A stretch of 20,407 nucleotides of DNA, taken from the NCBI GenBank assembly GCA_038237665.1, contig JBBRYK010000045.1, positions 1-20,407 on the forward strand. The letters run 5' to 3'. Below, piece after piece: positions 14,700-20,407 of this stretch. The DNA comes from JBBRYK01 sp038237665. Its GTDB lineage: Bacteria > Actinomycetota > Thermoleophilia > Gaiellales > Gaiellaceae. The notes beneath the pieces were generated by a model, which was given only the letters and a program-made list of their open reading frames with translations, had not been told where the DNA came from and made no database searches. Made by a program: the position numbers and the translations under genes. Each line of letters starts with the position of its first letter. Position 1 is the first letter of the stretch.

Positions 14700-15909
14700 G
14701 TTCCACGCGGACGAGCATGGAGACGAGGGGCGTGACCGCGAGGATCGGCGCGCCGCACAGCGGCCAGAGGATCTCGTAGCCGTCCGTCGACTTGAGGTAC
14801 GGCGCCAGGAGGTCGATCGCGCCGCCGGCGATGAGCGGGCCGACCAGCAATCCGATCCCCTTCGTCGTCGTCGCGAGACCCGAGATCGCGCCGCGATGGC
14901 GGTCTGGCATCAGCTTGAAGAGCAGACCCCACGACAGGGTCATCACCGTCCCGCCGGCAACCGCCGCCGGGAAGATCAGCCCGTAGTAGTAGTCGTGCCA
15001 CTCACGGGCCAGGCCGCCGACCATCAGGCTGCCTCCGTAGACGAAGGACGCCAGCAGGATCACCCGCGCGAGCCCGAAGCGGTCTCCGAGCGGGCCCGAG
15101 AGGATCGCGGCGACTACGTAGCCCACCGCCACGGTCGCGAGCACGGCGGCCGCGACCGAGTACGGCTGATGCAGTCCTTTCGTCATGTAGAGGATCACGA
15201 ACGCGCTCATCGCCGCGAAGGTGCCCTCCCACGCCGCATTCGCGACCAGGAACCTGCGGACGTTCGGCTCCTCCTGAAGCACGCGCCAGCTCGTGGAGAG
15301 GTAGCTGCGAACGCCCTTGAACACACGGGCGTGGCCGCTTTCCTCCTCCGGGTTGAAGACGATGGCAGCACCGCAGGCCGCGGCCGTGACGAGCGCTGTG
15401 AGAATGAACGGCGCCGGCCGCCAGACGTCGAACAGGAACGTTCCCGAGATCAGCGCCAGGCCGAGGGCGGCGCCCCTGAAGATGTGCTGAACGCTCTGCG
15501 CCCGGCCGTACACGCTCGGCGGGAGGAGGTCGGGGTAGAGCCCCCGATACGGCGGCTCGTACAGGTAGTACGCGAAGTAGAAGGCCAGGACGATCAGCGT
15601 CGTCAGCCAGAGCGTCGGCATGAAGGCGACGATCAGGAGGCAGAACGTCATCGGGCCGACGCCGACGAGCATGAAGGGGCGCCGGCGGCCGAGTGGCGTC
15701 TCGAAGGTGTCGCTCCAGGGGCCGATCACGAGCGGCAAGGTCAGGGCGAAGATGCCTTCGGCCGCGATCACGGAGGCGATCGTCGTCCGCGATTCGGTGA
15801 AGCGGCCGAGCAGCGGCGGCAGGACGGCCCGCATCGTCGTGACCGAGAACGCGAGGCCGAAGGCGCCGAGGCCGAGCGTCCAGACAGTCCTCGCAACCGG
15901 TTTCCTCAT
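14668..15909 (-). CDS. MFS transporter, sucrose/GPH-like type
   Basis: This is a 12-helix major-facilitator permease of 413 residues. The loop between helices 2 and 3 reads GPWSDTFETPLGRRRPFMLVG, the G-x-x-SD...GRRRP signature shared with sucrose/SLC45 and GPH-type carriers, and a second copy GPLGDRFGLARV follows helix 8. Substrate is unknown; co-transcription with a FadR-like regulator suggests a lipid-related or organic-acid compound rather than a sugar, but this is inference. Its ATG at 15909 overlaps the stop of the regulator gene (ATGA), so both are translated from one message under the regulator's autoregulated promoter. It converges on and overlaps the secreted-protein gene. Confidence 0.9.
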   Translation of the reverse strand: MRKPVARTVWTLGLGAFGLAFSVTTMRAVLPPLLGRFTESRTTIASVIAAEGIFALTLPLVIGPWSDTFETPLGRRRPFMLVGVGPMTFCLLIVAFMPTLWLTTLIVLAFYFAYYLYEPPYRGLYPDLLPPSVYGRAQSVQHIFRGAALGLALISGTFLFDVWRPAPFILTALVTAAACGAAIVFNPEEESGHARVFKGVRSYLSTSWRVLQEEPNVRRFLVANAAWEGTFAAMSAFVILYMTKGLHQPYSVAAAVLATVAVGYVVAAILSGPLGDRFGLARVILLASFVYGGSLMVGGLAREWHDYYYGLIFPAAVAGGTVMTLSWGLLFKLMPDRHRGAISGLATTTKGIGLLVGPLIAGGAIDLLAPYLKSTDGYEILWPLCGAPILAVTPLVSMLVRVEPSGRPEPQLG

Positions 15910-16526
15910 GAAATGCCCGGCTTCGCAGGCGCTGCCTCCAGCCCGCCGGCGATCACCTCGACGACGGTGCGTTCGGCCCGTGCGACACCCTCTTCGCCGT
16001 CGCTTAACCGGCCCAGCACCCAGCCCGTGAGGATTTCCTCGAGAGCGCCGTAGAAGATCCAGCTCGCGAGCCGCGGGTCGAGATCGCCGCGAAACGTGCC
16101 GTTCTGCTGGCCGCGGACGACGATGCGCTCGACCGCGCTGAACACCTCTCCCAGCTCGTCGAAGCGCTTGTGCAGGTCGGGGCTGCGGGCGATCTCCCGG
16201 ACCAGCACACGGACGACGTCCGGTCGCCGCTTCCAGGAGCGAAGGATGATCGCCGCAACCTGGCGCAGCTGCTCACGCGCGCCTTCGCCGGAGCCCTCCA
16301 CCTCGTGGATGGCCTCCAGGAGCTCGCCCCATTGCTCGCGGAAGATCGCCTCGAGAACGGCCCCCTTCCCAGCGAAATAGTGGTAGAGCAAGCCGTGGGC
16401 GACGCCCGCCTCCTCGGCGATGTCGCCGACGCGCGAGGTGTGGTACCCCTTGCGCGCGAAGACCCGGACGGCGGCTTCGAGGATCTGACGGCGCTTCTCC
16501 TCCTGAGCGATTGACCGGTCAGTCAA
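15906..16526 (-). CDS. fadR: TetR-family fatty-acid regulator, FadR-like
   Basis: This 206-residue repressor probably responds to long-chain acyl-CoA. The N-terminal helix-turn-helix (residues 10-55) reads RRQILEAAVRVFARKGYHTS, DIAEEAGVAHGLLYHYF. The C-terminal LDPRLASWIFYGALEEILTGWVL closely parallels the corresponding part of Bacillus subtilis FadR as I recall it. The start is TTG 16526; no other start is available upstream in frame. The operator-like dyad covers the first six codons, so the same bases encode protein and bind the repressor, giving autoregulation. TACACT lies nine bases upstream, so the leader is only about two or three bases. It overlaps the MFS gene by ATGA and is divergent from the racemase-like gene. 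The family call is firm; the ligand is inferred. Confidence 0.9.
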   Translation of the reverse strand: MTDRSIAQEEKRRQILEAAVRVFARKGYHTSRVGDIAEEAGVAHGLLYHYFAGKGAVLEAIFREQWGELLEAIHEVEGSGEGAREQLRQVAAIILRSWKRRPDVVRVLVREIARSPDLHKRFDELGEVFSAVERIVVRGQQNGTFRGDLDPRLASWIFYGALEEILTGWVLGRLSDGEEGVARAERTVVEVIAGGLEAAPAKPGIS

Positions 16527-16545
16527 GGCGCAGGCAGTGTAAAAG
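16509..16545. promoter_or_regulatory. fadR operator and divergent promoters (fadR / racemase-like gene)
   Basis: GATTGACCGGTCAGTCAA at 16509-16526 is an imperfect 16-bp dyad plus AA; its twin is at 11132-11149. The minus-strand -10 TACACT (16541 to 16536) serves fadR. On the plus strand TAAAAG (16540-16545) sits six bases before the racemase-like ATG at 16552, the leaderless position, although its last base departs from TANNNT. The two boxes share TA at 16540-16541. A repressor on the dyad would cover the fadR start codon and the region just upstream of the plus-strand -10, so both genes could be controlled. Confidence 0.6.
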
Positions 16546-16551
16546 ACCCCG

Positions 16552-17490
16552 ATGCAACCGCTCGCAGGGAGGCTCGTCGTCGATCTGAGCCGTCAGCTCC
16601 CCGGCCCGTTCGCCAGCCGCGAGCTGCTGCGTCTCGGCGCCCGGGTCGTCCGGCTCGAGGCTCCCGACGGAGATCCGCTCCGAGGGACGGCTCCGGTCTG
16701 GGATGCCGCGCTGAACGCCGGCAAGGAGTCGGTCGTGTGCGACCTCAAGTCGCCGGACGGGCTCGCGCTCGGCCAGGCTCTCGTCGAACGGGCCGACGTC
16801 GTCCTCGAGGGCTTCCGGCCGGGGGTGCTCGAGCGGTTGGGCCTGCGTGTCCCCGAGGACGTCGTCCTCTGCGCGATCACCGGGTTCGGACTCGGCGGGG
16901 CGAAGGAGCAACGGGTCGGCCACGACCTCAACTACCTCGGCTTCGCAGGAGTCCTGGCCGACACCGCGCCCTCCATCCCTCCGGTCCAGGTCGCCGACCT
17001 CGCCGCGGGCGCGCTGTACGCGGTGGTCGACATCCTGGCCGCACTGCTCGCGGGAAAGGGCGCACGCATCACGGTCTCGATGACGGACAATGCTCACCGC
17101 CTCGTCGCCCACCGGCTGGGCGGCGAGCCGGTACCGCGCCTGCTGACCGGGGGACCGCCCTGCTATGCGATCTACGGGACCGGCGACGGCCGCTGGCTGA
17201 CGGTCGCCGCCCTCGAACCCAGGTTCTGGCACCGGCTGTGCGCGCTGCTCGGTCGCGAGGACCTGATTCGGCGACATTACGACGCCGGCGCCTCCGACGA
17301 CCTTGCGACCATCTTCCGGTCGAGGACGCTCGCGGAGTGGCTCGACCTCTTCGGCAACGAGGAGGTTTGCGTCGGGCCCGTGCTCTCGCTCGAGGAAGCG
17401 GCGGCCGGCCTGGCCTCAACGGCTCCCGGCGCCGCCGCACCGTCACTCGGGCAGCACAACGAGCTCTGGCGGCGAGAGCTAGGCCTTTAG
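16552..17490 (+). CDS. CaiB/BaiF family protein, alpha-methylacyl-CoA racemase-like
   Basis: Family III CoA-transferase fold of 312 residues, shorter than the usual 360-400. The N-terminal Rossmann part shows VVDLSRQLPGPFASRELLRLGARVVRLE and the CoA loop SVVCDLKSPDG. VGHDLNYLGFAGVL (122-135) matches the GHD-[IL]-NY segment of alpha-methylacyl-CoA racemases, making His124 the likely counterpart of His126 of the mycobacterial enzyme, and Asp149 in VADLAAGAL the likely counterpart of Asp156. Racemisation of 2-methylacyl-CoA, needed before beta-oxidation of branched chains, is thus more likely than CoA transfer. ATG 16552 is at the leaderless distance from TAAAAG. It is divergent from fadR and shares its operator, placing it with the dehydrogenase in fatty-acid breakdown. 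Confidence 0.88.
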   Translation: MQPLAGRLVVDLSRQLPGPFASRELLRLGARVVRLEAPDGDPLRGTAPVWDAALNAGKESVVCDLKSPDGLALGQALVERADVVLEGFRPGVLERLGLRVPEDVVLCAITGFGLGGAKEQRVGHDLNYLGFAGVLADTAPSIPPVQVADLAAGALYAVVDILAALLAGKGARITVSMTDNAHRLVAHRLGGEPVPRLLTGGPPCYAIYGTGDGRWLTVAALEPRFWHRLCALLGREDLIRRHYDAGASDDLATIFRSRTLAEWLDLFGNEEVCVGPVLSLEEAAAGLASTAPGAAAPSLGQHNELWRRELGL

Positions 17491-17493
17491 ACT
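17488..17493 (+). promoter_or_regulatory. -10 box overlapping a stop codon
   Basis: TAGACT begins with the TAG stop of the racemase-like gene and ends six bases before the next gene's ATG at 17500. It predicts a leaderless transcript for the small secreted protein, separate from readthrough. No Shine-Dalgarno is present. Confidence 0.5.
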
Positions 17494-17499
17494 CGCCCG

Positions 17500-17961
17500 A
17501 TGGCCGTTCTGCTCGCCGCCCTCGCGCTCCTGGCGCCCACGACGGTGAACCACGGCACGATCACCGTGAGCCGCGGGGCGGCCGGCGTGACCCTCGGCAT
17601 GACGCGCGCACAGGTGATAGCGAAGCTCGGCAGGCCCAGCTATCAGAACGCGAACGGCCTGTTGGAGTACGGGAAGATCCCGGTCATCTTCGACGTCTAC
17701 CTGAACACGGCGACGAACCGGGTGCGCCTGATCAGCATCTCGGGCTCGAGGTTCTGCACGACGGCCCGCGTCTGCATGTTGCGAAACGGCGGCCTGGCCA
17801 AGCTGAAGGCCCAGTACGCCAACCTGCTGAAGAAGAGCGTCGCCGAGGACGGCGAGATCACCTACGAGGTCGACGGCAAGTTCGCAGGGCGCCCTGTCTT
17901 CACGTCATTCGCCCCCGCCGCGCACGGCCAGATCATCCAAGTGTTCATCGGCTATCGGTAG
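17500..17961 (+). CDS. Small secreted BamE-like protein, second copy
   Basis: A 153-residue exported protein of unknown function. Residues 1-13 (MAVLLAALALLAP) form a short signal-like segment. AGVTLGMTRAQVIAKLGRPSYQ (28-49) is the same LGM-x-x-x-x-V-x-x-x-x-G module found in the protein at 14211-14699, followed by strands (LLEYGKIPVIFDVYL) and two cysteines flanking ARV (CTTARVC). The rest (YEVDGKFAGRPVFTSFA) is beta-rich. The similarity to the first copy is in architecture and the module, not throughout. ATG 17500 is set by the leaderless -10 and the end of the preceding gene. Its 3' end overlaps the convergent TolB-like gene by 17 bp. Confidence 0.78.
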   Translation: MAVLLAALALLAPTTVNHGTITVSRGAAGVTLGMTRAQVIAKLGRPSYQNANGLLEYGKIPVIFDVYLNTATNRVRLISISGSRFCTTARVCMLRNGGLAKLKAQYANLLKKSVAEDGEITYEVDGKFAGRPVFTSFAPAAHGQIIQVFIGYR

Positions 17962-18874
17962 GTCCTGCGCCGCGTAGCGGCCCCCAGGCGGGGCAGCACT
18001 CGCCCGCCGTGATGATCGTCAGCAGCTTCGAGTCCGACCCGTCGGCGCCGATCGTCCAGATTCCGGCGTCGCTGCCGTGTCCACGCGCGAACGCGATGCG
18101 AGTCCCGTCGGGCGACCAGGCCGGATGCTCCTCGTTCTGCGGAGCGTCGGTCAGCCGGTGCACGCCGCTCCCGTCGGCATTCATCAGATGGAGCGCCTCG
18201 ACGCCTCCGACCTCGCGCACGAACACGATTTGCCTCCCGTCGGGCGACCAGGCCGGACCGGAATCGGTCGTCCTGCTCCGCGTCAGCCGGCGCACGTTCG
18301 CCCCATTCGCGTCCATGAGGAAGATCTGGTTGAGGCCCCCCGCCCGGTCACTCGCGAACGCGATCCGGCGGCCGTCCGGCGACCAAGCCGGAGCGGTGTC
18401 CTGGGCGCATGAGCGCGTCAGATTTCGCGGGGTCGATCCGTCAGCGCCCATGACGAAAACGTCGTCGTTGCCGGTTCTGCCCGAGACGAAGGCGATCCGT
18501 TGCCCGTCGGGCGACCACGCGGGCGCCTGGTCGTCGTCAGCGCTGGCCGTCAGGCGGCGGCGGCCCGTTCCGTCGATGCGAATCGTCTCGAGCTGGCCGG
18601 CGGTATAGCTGCCACGGTCGCTGACGAAGGCGACCCGGCGCGCATCGGGCGAGAAGCTCGGCGAGGTCTCGTCGACCGGGCTGCGCGTCACGTTGTACTC
18701 GTTCGAACCGTCGGGATTCATGACGAAGACGTCGAGGCTGCCCGTGCGCCCCGTCTGGAACGCGATCTGCGTCGGTGCGCGGAACGGGCCGGCCGGACGG
18801 TTGCCGGCGCAGCTCGGAACCGCCAGGAACGCGGCCGAGACCAGCCCCGCCGCGAGCCGTACCGCGATCACCAC
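17945..18874 (-). CDS. TolB-like beta-propeller, predicted lipoprotein
   Basis: A 309-residue exported propeller built from PD40/WD40-like repeats. The unit [PA]-x-[WF]-SPD-[GA]-x-x-[IV]-[AV]F appears five times, plus a degenerate final WGPL, giving about six blades. The N-terminus is a signal peptide ending in LAVPSC (Cys22), a plausible lipobox, so it is probably anchored to the outer face of the membrane. Repeats near DxFVM-x-PDGS/ADGS are typical of TolB propellers, but no Tol-Pal partners are visible and the role is unknown; binding a protein or glycan is likely. The start is GTG 18874 or the adjacent GTG 18871; the latter overlaps the HAD gene's TGA as GTGA. It is co-transcribed with the HAD gene. 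Confidence 0.88.
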   Translation of the reverse strand: MVIAVRLAAGLVSAAFLAVPSCAGNRPAGPFRAPTQIAFQTGRTGSLDVFVMNPDGSNEYNVTRSPVDETSPSFSPDARRVAFVSDRGSYTAGQLETIRIDGTGRRRLTASADDDQAPAWSPDGQRIAFVSGRTGNDDVFVMGADGSTPRNLTRSCAQDTAPAWSPDGRRIAFASDRAGGLNQIFLMDANGANVRRLTRSRTTDSGPAWSPDGRQIVFVREVGGVEALHLMNADGSGVHRLTDAPQNEEHPAWSPDGTRIAFARGHGSDAGIWTIGADGSDSKLLTIITAGECCPAWGPLRGAGPTDSR

Positions 18875-19584
18875 CCGGCACCGGGGCGCGGCAGCCCGAG
18901 GGCAGCCGGGAGGGCGTAGAGGTCCGGAAGGCGGTCCTCGACCTCCGGATGGCGGTTGTCGCGGTCGAGCAGGAACGCGCGAATTCCGACGGCCCGCGCG
19001 CCCTCGACGTCGTCCTCGAACGAGTCGCCGACCATCGCGGCGTCGGCGGGCTCGAGCCCGAGACGCTCGAGGACGGCGCGGAAGATCGTCGGGTGCGGCT
19101 TGACGTGGCCGTGCCCGCGCGAGCTGATCGACACGTCGATCACGAAGCCGTGGTGCGCGGCGAAGCTCTCGAGATCGCGGCCGGTGTTCGAGATCAGAGC
19201 GATCCGCACGCCCGCTCCGCGTAGCTCATCGAACACCGGCAGGGCGTCCTCGTAGAGGTCGAAGTTGTGCGAGTGCTCCCAGGCGACGGTCATCTCGACA
19301 GCGAGGTCGTGCGCCGCCGGCCCCTCACCGCCCATCCCGCGGATCAGCCGCTCGGTGAAGCTGATCCAGATCTCCTCGTCGTGCTCCAGCTCGGGATGGT
19401 GCGCGACTGCCTCGAGCGCTGCCTCGCGGGCGTCGCCGTGCCGGGCGGGGTCGAGCGTCAGCCCGTGGCGCTCGCCGGCCCGCCGATAGCCCTCCGGACC
19501 CAGATCCGGGCCGGGCCTGGCGATCGTCCCGTCGACGTCGAAGAGGACCGCACGAACGCGCGCGGCGCGAAGACGATCCTCCAC
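18868..19584 (-). CDS. HAD-superfamily hydrolase, phosphoglycolate-phosphatase-like
   Basis: A 238-residue HAD phosphatase. Motif I LFDVDGTIA (14-22) holds the nucleophile and acid/base Asp pair, motif II is ALISNTGR, the motif III Lys lies in GHVKPHPTIF, and motif IV is MVGDSFEDDVEGARAVG. The helical insert after motif I is the C1 cap of the phosphoglycolate phosphatase/haloacid-dehalogenase group; substrate cannot be assigned. The open frame starts at 19647, but homology begins at GTG 19584 (VEDRLRAARVRAVLFD), which has TATCCT seven bases upstream and no Shine-Dalgarno, so that start was chosen. The gene is downstream of the tRNA-Pro terminator and overlaps the propeller gene. Confidence 0.91.
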   Translation of the reverse strand: MEDRLRAARVRAVLFDVDGTIARPGPDLGPEGYRRAGERHGLTLDPARHGDAREAALEAVAHHPELEHDEEIWISFTERLIRGMGGEGPAAHDLAVEMTVAWEHSHNFDLYEDALPVFDELRGAGVRIALISNTGRDLESFAAHHGFVIDVSISSRGHGHVKPHPTIFRAVLERLGLEPADAAMVGDSFEDDVEGARAVGIRAFLLDRDNRHPEVEDRLPDLYALPAALGLPRPGAGW

Positions 19585-19591
19585 GCGCGAG

Positions 19592-19597
19592 AGGATA
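19592..19597 (-). promoter_or_regulatory. -10 box of the HAD gene, predicted leaderless
   Basis: On the minus strand TATCCT (19597 to 19592) ends seven bases before the GTG at 19584. It fits the TANNNT pattern and spacing seen at six other genes here. A clear -35 is absent. Confidence 0.5.
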
Positions 19598-19659
19598 CAG
19601 TCGCCGCCGATCGCCGATAGTGGAACCTCTAGGAAGGAAGCCGACACCTCGACAAAGGC

Positions 19660-19691
19660 CGTGTGGGGGAACCGAGGGGTTCCCCCACACG
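19660..19691 (-). terminator. Strong hairpin downstream of tRNA-Pro
   Basis: CGTGTGGGGGAACC and GGTTCCCCCACACG form 14 perfect base pairs around a four-base loop (GAGG on the plus strand), four bases beyond the tRNA discriminator base. On the tRNA strand it is followed by GGCCTTTGTC, so the U-tract is short. It is the obvious end of the tRNA transcript and also insulates the HAD gene from tRNA transcription. Confidence 0.8.
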
Positions 19692-19695
19692 CGTA

Positions 19696-19769
19696 TCGGG
19701 GTGCCCAGATTTGAACTGGGGACCTCTCCGACCCGAACGGAGCGCGCTACCAGGCTGCGCCACACCCCG
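19696..19769 (-). tRNA. tRNA-Pro (anticodon CGG)
   Basis: A 74-base cloverleaf can be drawn in full: acceptor CGGGGTG with CACCCCG and discriminator A, D-arm GCGC-AGCCTGGTA-GCGC, anticodon arm CTCCG-TTCGGGT-CGGAG with CGG at 19733-19735 (reads CCG), a five-base variable loop, and T-arm CCCAG-TTCAAAT-CTGGG. The 3' CCA is not encoded. TAACCT (19784 to 19779) upstream on the same strand is a likely -10, nine bases from the mature 5' end. The C1-G72 pair fits bacterial tRNA-Pro. Confidence 0.97.
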
Positions 19770-19895
19770 AGCGGAGACAGGTTAGCGCCTCGCACGTCGC
19801 GCGAGCCGGGCCCGAGCGGCGGCGTTCCCCTGAGCGGCGGAACTGTTCGCACTTCTGTTTCGGTCCCGGCACATTTGCCGCGTGATGCTGCGCTA

Positions 19896-19915
19896 CGTTG
19901 CCTTTCACGGCAACG
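19896..19915 (+). promoter_or_regulatory. Hairpin in the ssb leader
   Basis: CGTTGCC-TTTCAC-GGCAACG is a perfect 7-bp dyad with a six-base loop, ending next to the AGAGGAG ribosome-binding site of ssb. TACGTT at 19894-19899 may be the -10 and overlaps its left arm. As RNA it could modulate translation; as DNA it could be a repressor site. Which applies is unknown. Confidence 0.4.
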
Positions 19916-19926
19916 AGAGGAGTAGC

Positions 19927-20271
19927 TTGAACAGCGTCAGCTTGATCGGAAATCTGGCCACCGACGTCGACGTCAAGGAGCTCGGCGACGAGCGCCGGGT
20001 CGCGAACTTCGTGCTCGCCGTCGGGCGGGCCGGCCGCGAGGGAGCCGACTTCGTGCGGGTCGCGGCCTGGAACAAGCAGGCCGAGCTGTGCGAGCGCTAT
20101 CTGGCGAAAGGGCTGCAGATCGGGGTGGACGGCCGACTCCGGAGCCGCACCTGGGAAGACGGCGAGGGCCGGCGGCAGACGGCTCTCGAGGTCGTTGCGA
20201 ACCATGTCGACTTCCTGTCCGCAACGTCCCGTCGCCCAACGCCCGCGACCACGGAGGCGGCCATGGCTTAG
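19927..20271 (+). CDS. ssb: Single-stranded DNA-binding protein, short form
   Basis: An OB-fold SSB of 114 residues. Family features are LNSVSLIGNLATDVDVKEL at the N-terminus, VANFVLAVGR (25-34), DFVRVAAWNKQAELCERYLAKG (41-62), VDGRLRSRTWEDGEG (68-82) and VVANHVDFL. TTG 19927 is chosen because AGAGGAG lies five bases upstream and homology starts there. The typical acidic C-terminal tip (DDDIPF-like) used to recruit repair and replication partners is absent; the protein ends in a short Pro/Thr/Ala tail (PTPATTEAAMA). It therefore resembles accessory SsbB-type proteins rather than the main replication SSB. An unidentified frame, possibly mobile DNA, begins soon after, so a truncated tail is an alternative. 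Confidence 0.92.
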   Translation: MNSVSLIGNLATDVDVKELGDERRVANFVLAVGRAGREGADFVRVAAWNKQAELCERYLAKGLQIGVDGRLRSRTWEDGEGRRQTALEVVANHVDFLSATSRRPTPATTEAAMA

Positions 20272-20326
20272 TGGTCTGGCTCGTAAGTTTCTTGACGTTT
20301 GAGCCGGGGTTGGCGTCGTGGGTCGG

Positions 20327-20407
20327 TCATGCTGCCTGCAGCACCGACGCGGCGGTGTTCGCGTTGTCGAGCCGGTCGAGGAGCAGGTGGAGGTCGTGGC
20401 GGGTGAA
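20327..20407 (-). CDS. C-terminus of an unidentified minus-strand frame, possibly a transposase
   Basis: The last 26 codons and a TGA are visible; the start lies beyond the window. The residues (LHLLLDRLDNANTAASVLQAA) are helical and Leu-rich and give no definite family. The DNA between this stop and the ssb stop is less GC-rich than its surroundings and holds GGCTC ... GAGCC arms separated by 18 bases (about 20278-20305), which might be part of an insertion-sequence end. The transposase idea is weak inference. Confidence 0.35.
   Translation of the reverse strand, partial: FTRHDLHLLLDRLDNANTAASVLQAA

Noticed and set aside
14896..16053. Long plus-strand frame opposite the MFS and fadR genes
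   Set aside because: It is charged low-complexity shadow translation; both minus-strand genes have strong family signatures.
18100..18520. Recurring short DNA repeat (gtcgggcgaccaggccgg-like) suggestive of an array
   Set aside because: It encodes the WSPDG blade motif of the propeller protein; spacing and variation follow the protein repeats, so it is not a CRISPR or intergenic repeat.
19837..19850. Possible LexA/SOS box near GAAC-T-GTTC upstream of ssb
   Set aside because: Actinobacterial SOS boxes need four bases between the GAAC and GTTC arms; here there is one.

Overview
The window is compact, very GC-rich bacterial chromosome. An actinobacterial-type DUF4081/GNAT acetyltransferase, frequent GTG/TTG starts and many leaderless genes with a TANNNT -10 box point to Actinomycetota. 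The gene mix (FadR-type TetR, several acyl-CoA enzymes, secreted wall proteins) would suit a deep branch such as Thermoleophilia (Gaiellales/Solirubrobacterales), but that placement is inference. No prophage, CRISPR array or rRNA is seen. The only hint of mobile DNA is a partial reading frame at the right edge, beside ssb.

Layout. 1-2435: hpt (cut by the left edge) and tilS on the minus strand, then a GNAT acetyltransferase. 2497-4399: deoD runs into a diacylglycerol-kinase-family lipid kinase that appears to start at an ATT codon overlapping the deoD stop; a small coiled-coil protein converges on it. 4436-7482: a minus-strand run of Sir2 deacylase, L,D-transpeptidase and a large secreted Cys-rich protein. 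7506-9853: a YbgC-type thioesterase converges on a Thr-tailed VanW/YoaR-like wall protein. 9928-13266: two acyl-CoA dehydrogenases flank a five-helix His-bearing membrane protein. 13271-14199: a tandem pair of translationally coupled cupins. 14211-17961: a fatty-acid regulatory locus (MFS transporter, FadR-like regulator, alpha-methylacyl-CoA racemase-like enzyme) flanked by two small BamE-like secreted proteins. 17945-19584: TolB-like propeller lipoprotein and HAD phosphatase. 19660-20271: tRNA-Pro(CGG) with a strong terminator hairpin, and a short SSB. 20327-20407: end of an unidentified minus-strand frame.

How the genes may work together. An 18-bp imperfect dyad, GATTGACYRGTCAGTCAA, lies on the promoter of the first acyl-CoA dehydrogenase (11132-11149) and over the start codon of fadR (16509-16526). 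The copies differ only at the two central bases, and the change keeps the dyad. This predicts a small FadR regulon of fadR-MFS, the racemase-like gene and the dehydrogenase, consistent with oxidation of straight and methyl-branched fatty acids. Seven genes have TANNNT exactly 6-7 nt before the start codon and no Shine-Dalgarno, so leaderless transcription looks common. Two divergent gene pairs appear to share a TA dinucleotide between opposed -10 boxes. Convergent genes repeatedly overlap or touch with no intrinsic terminator. I see no clear new multi-gene defence or biosynthetic system; the most testable new points are the FadR operator pair, the ATT start and the promoter layout.
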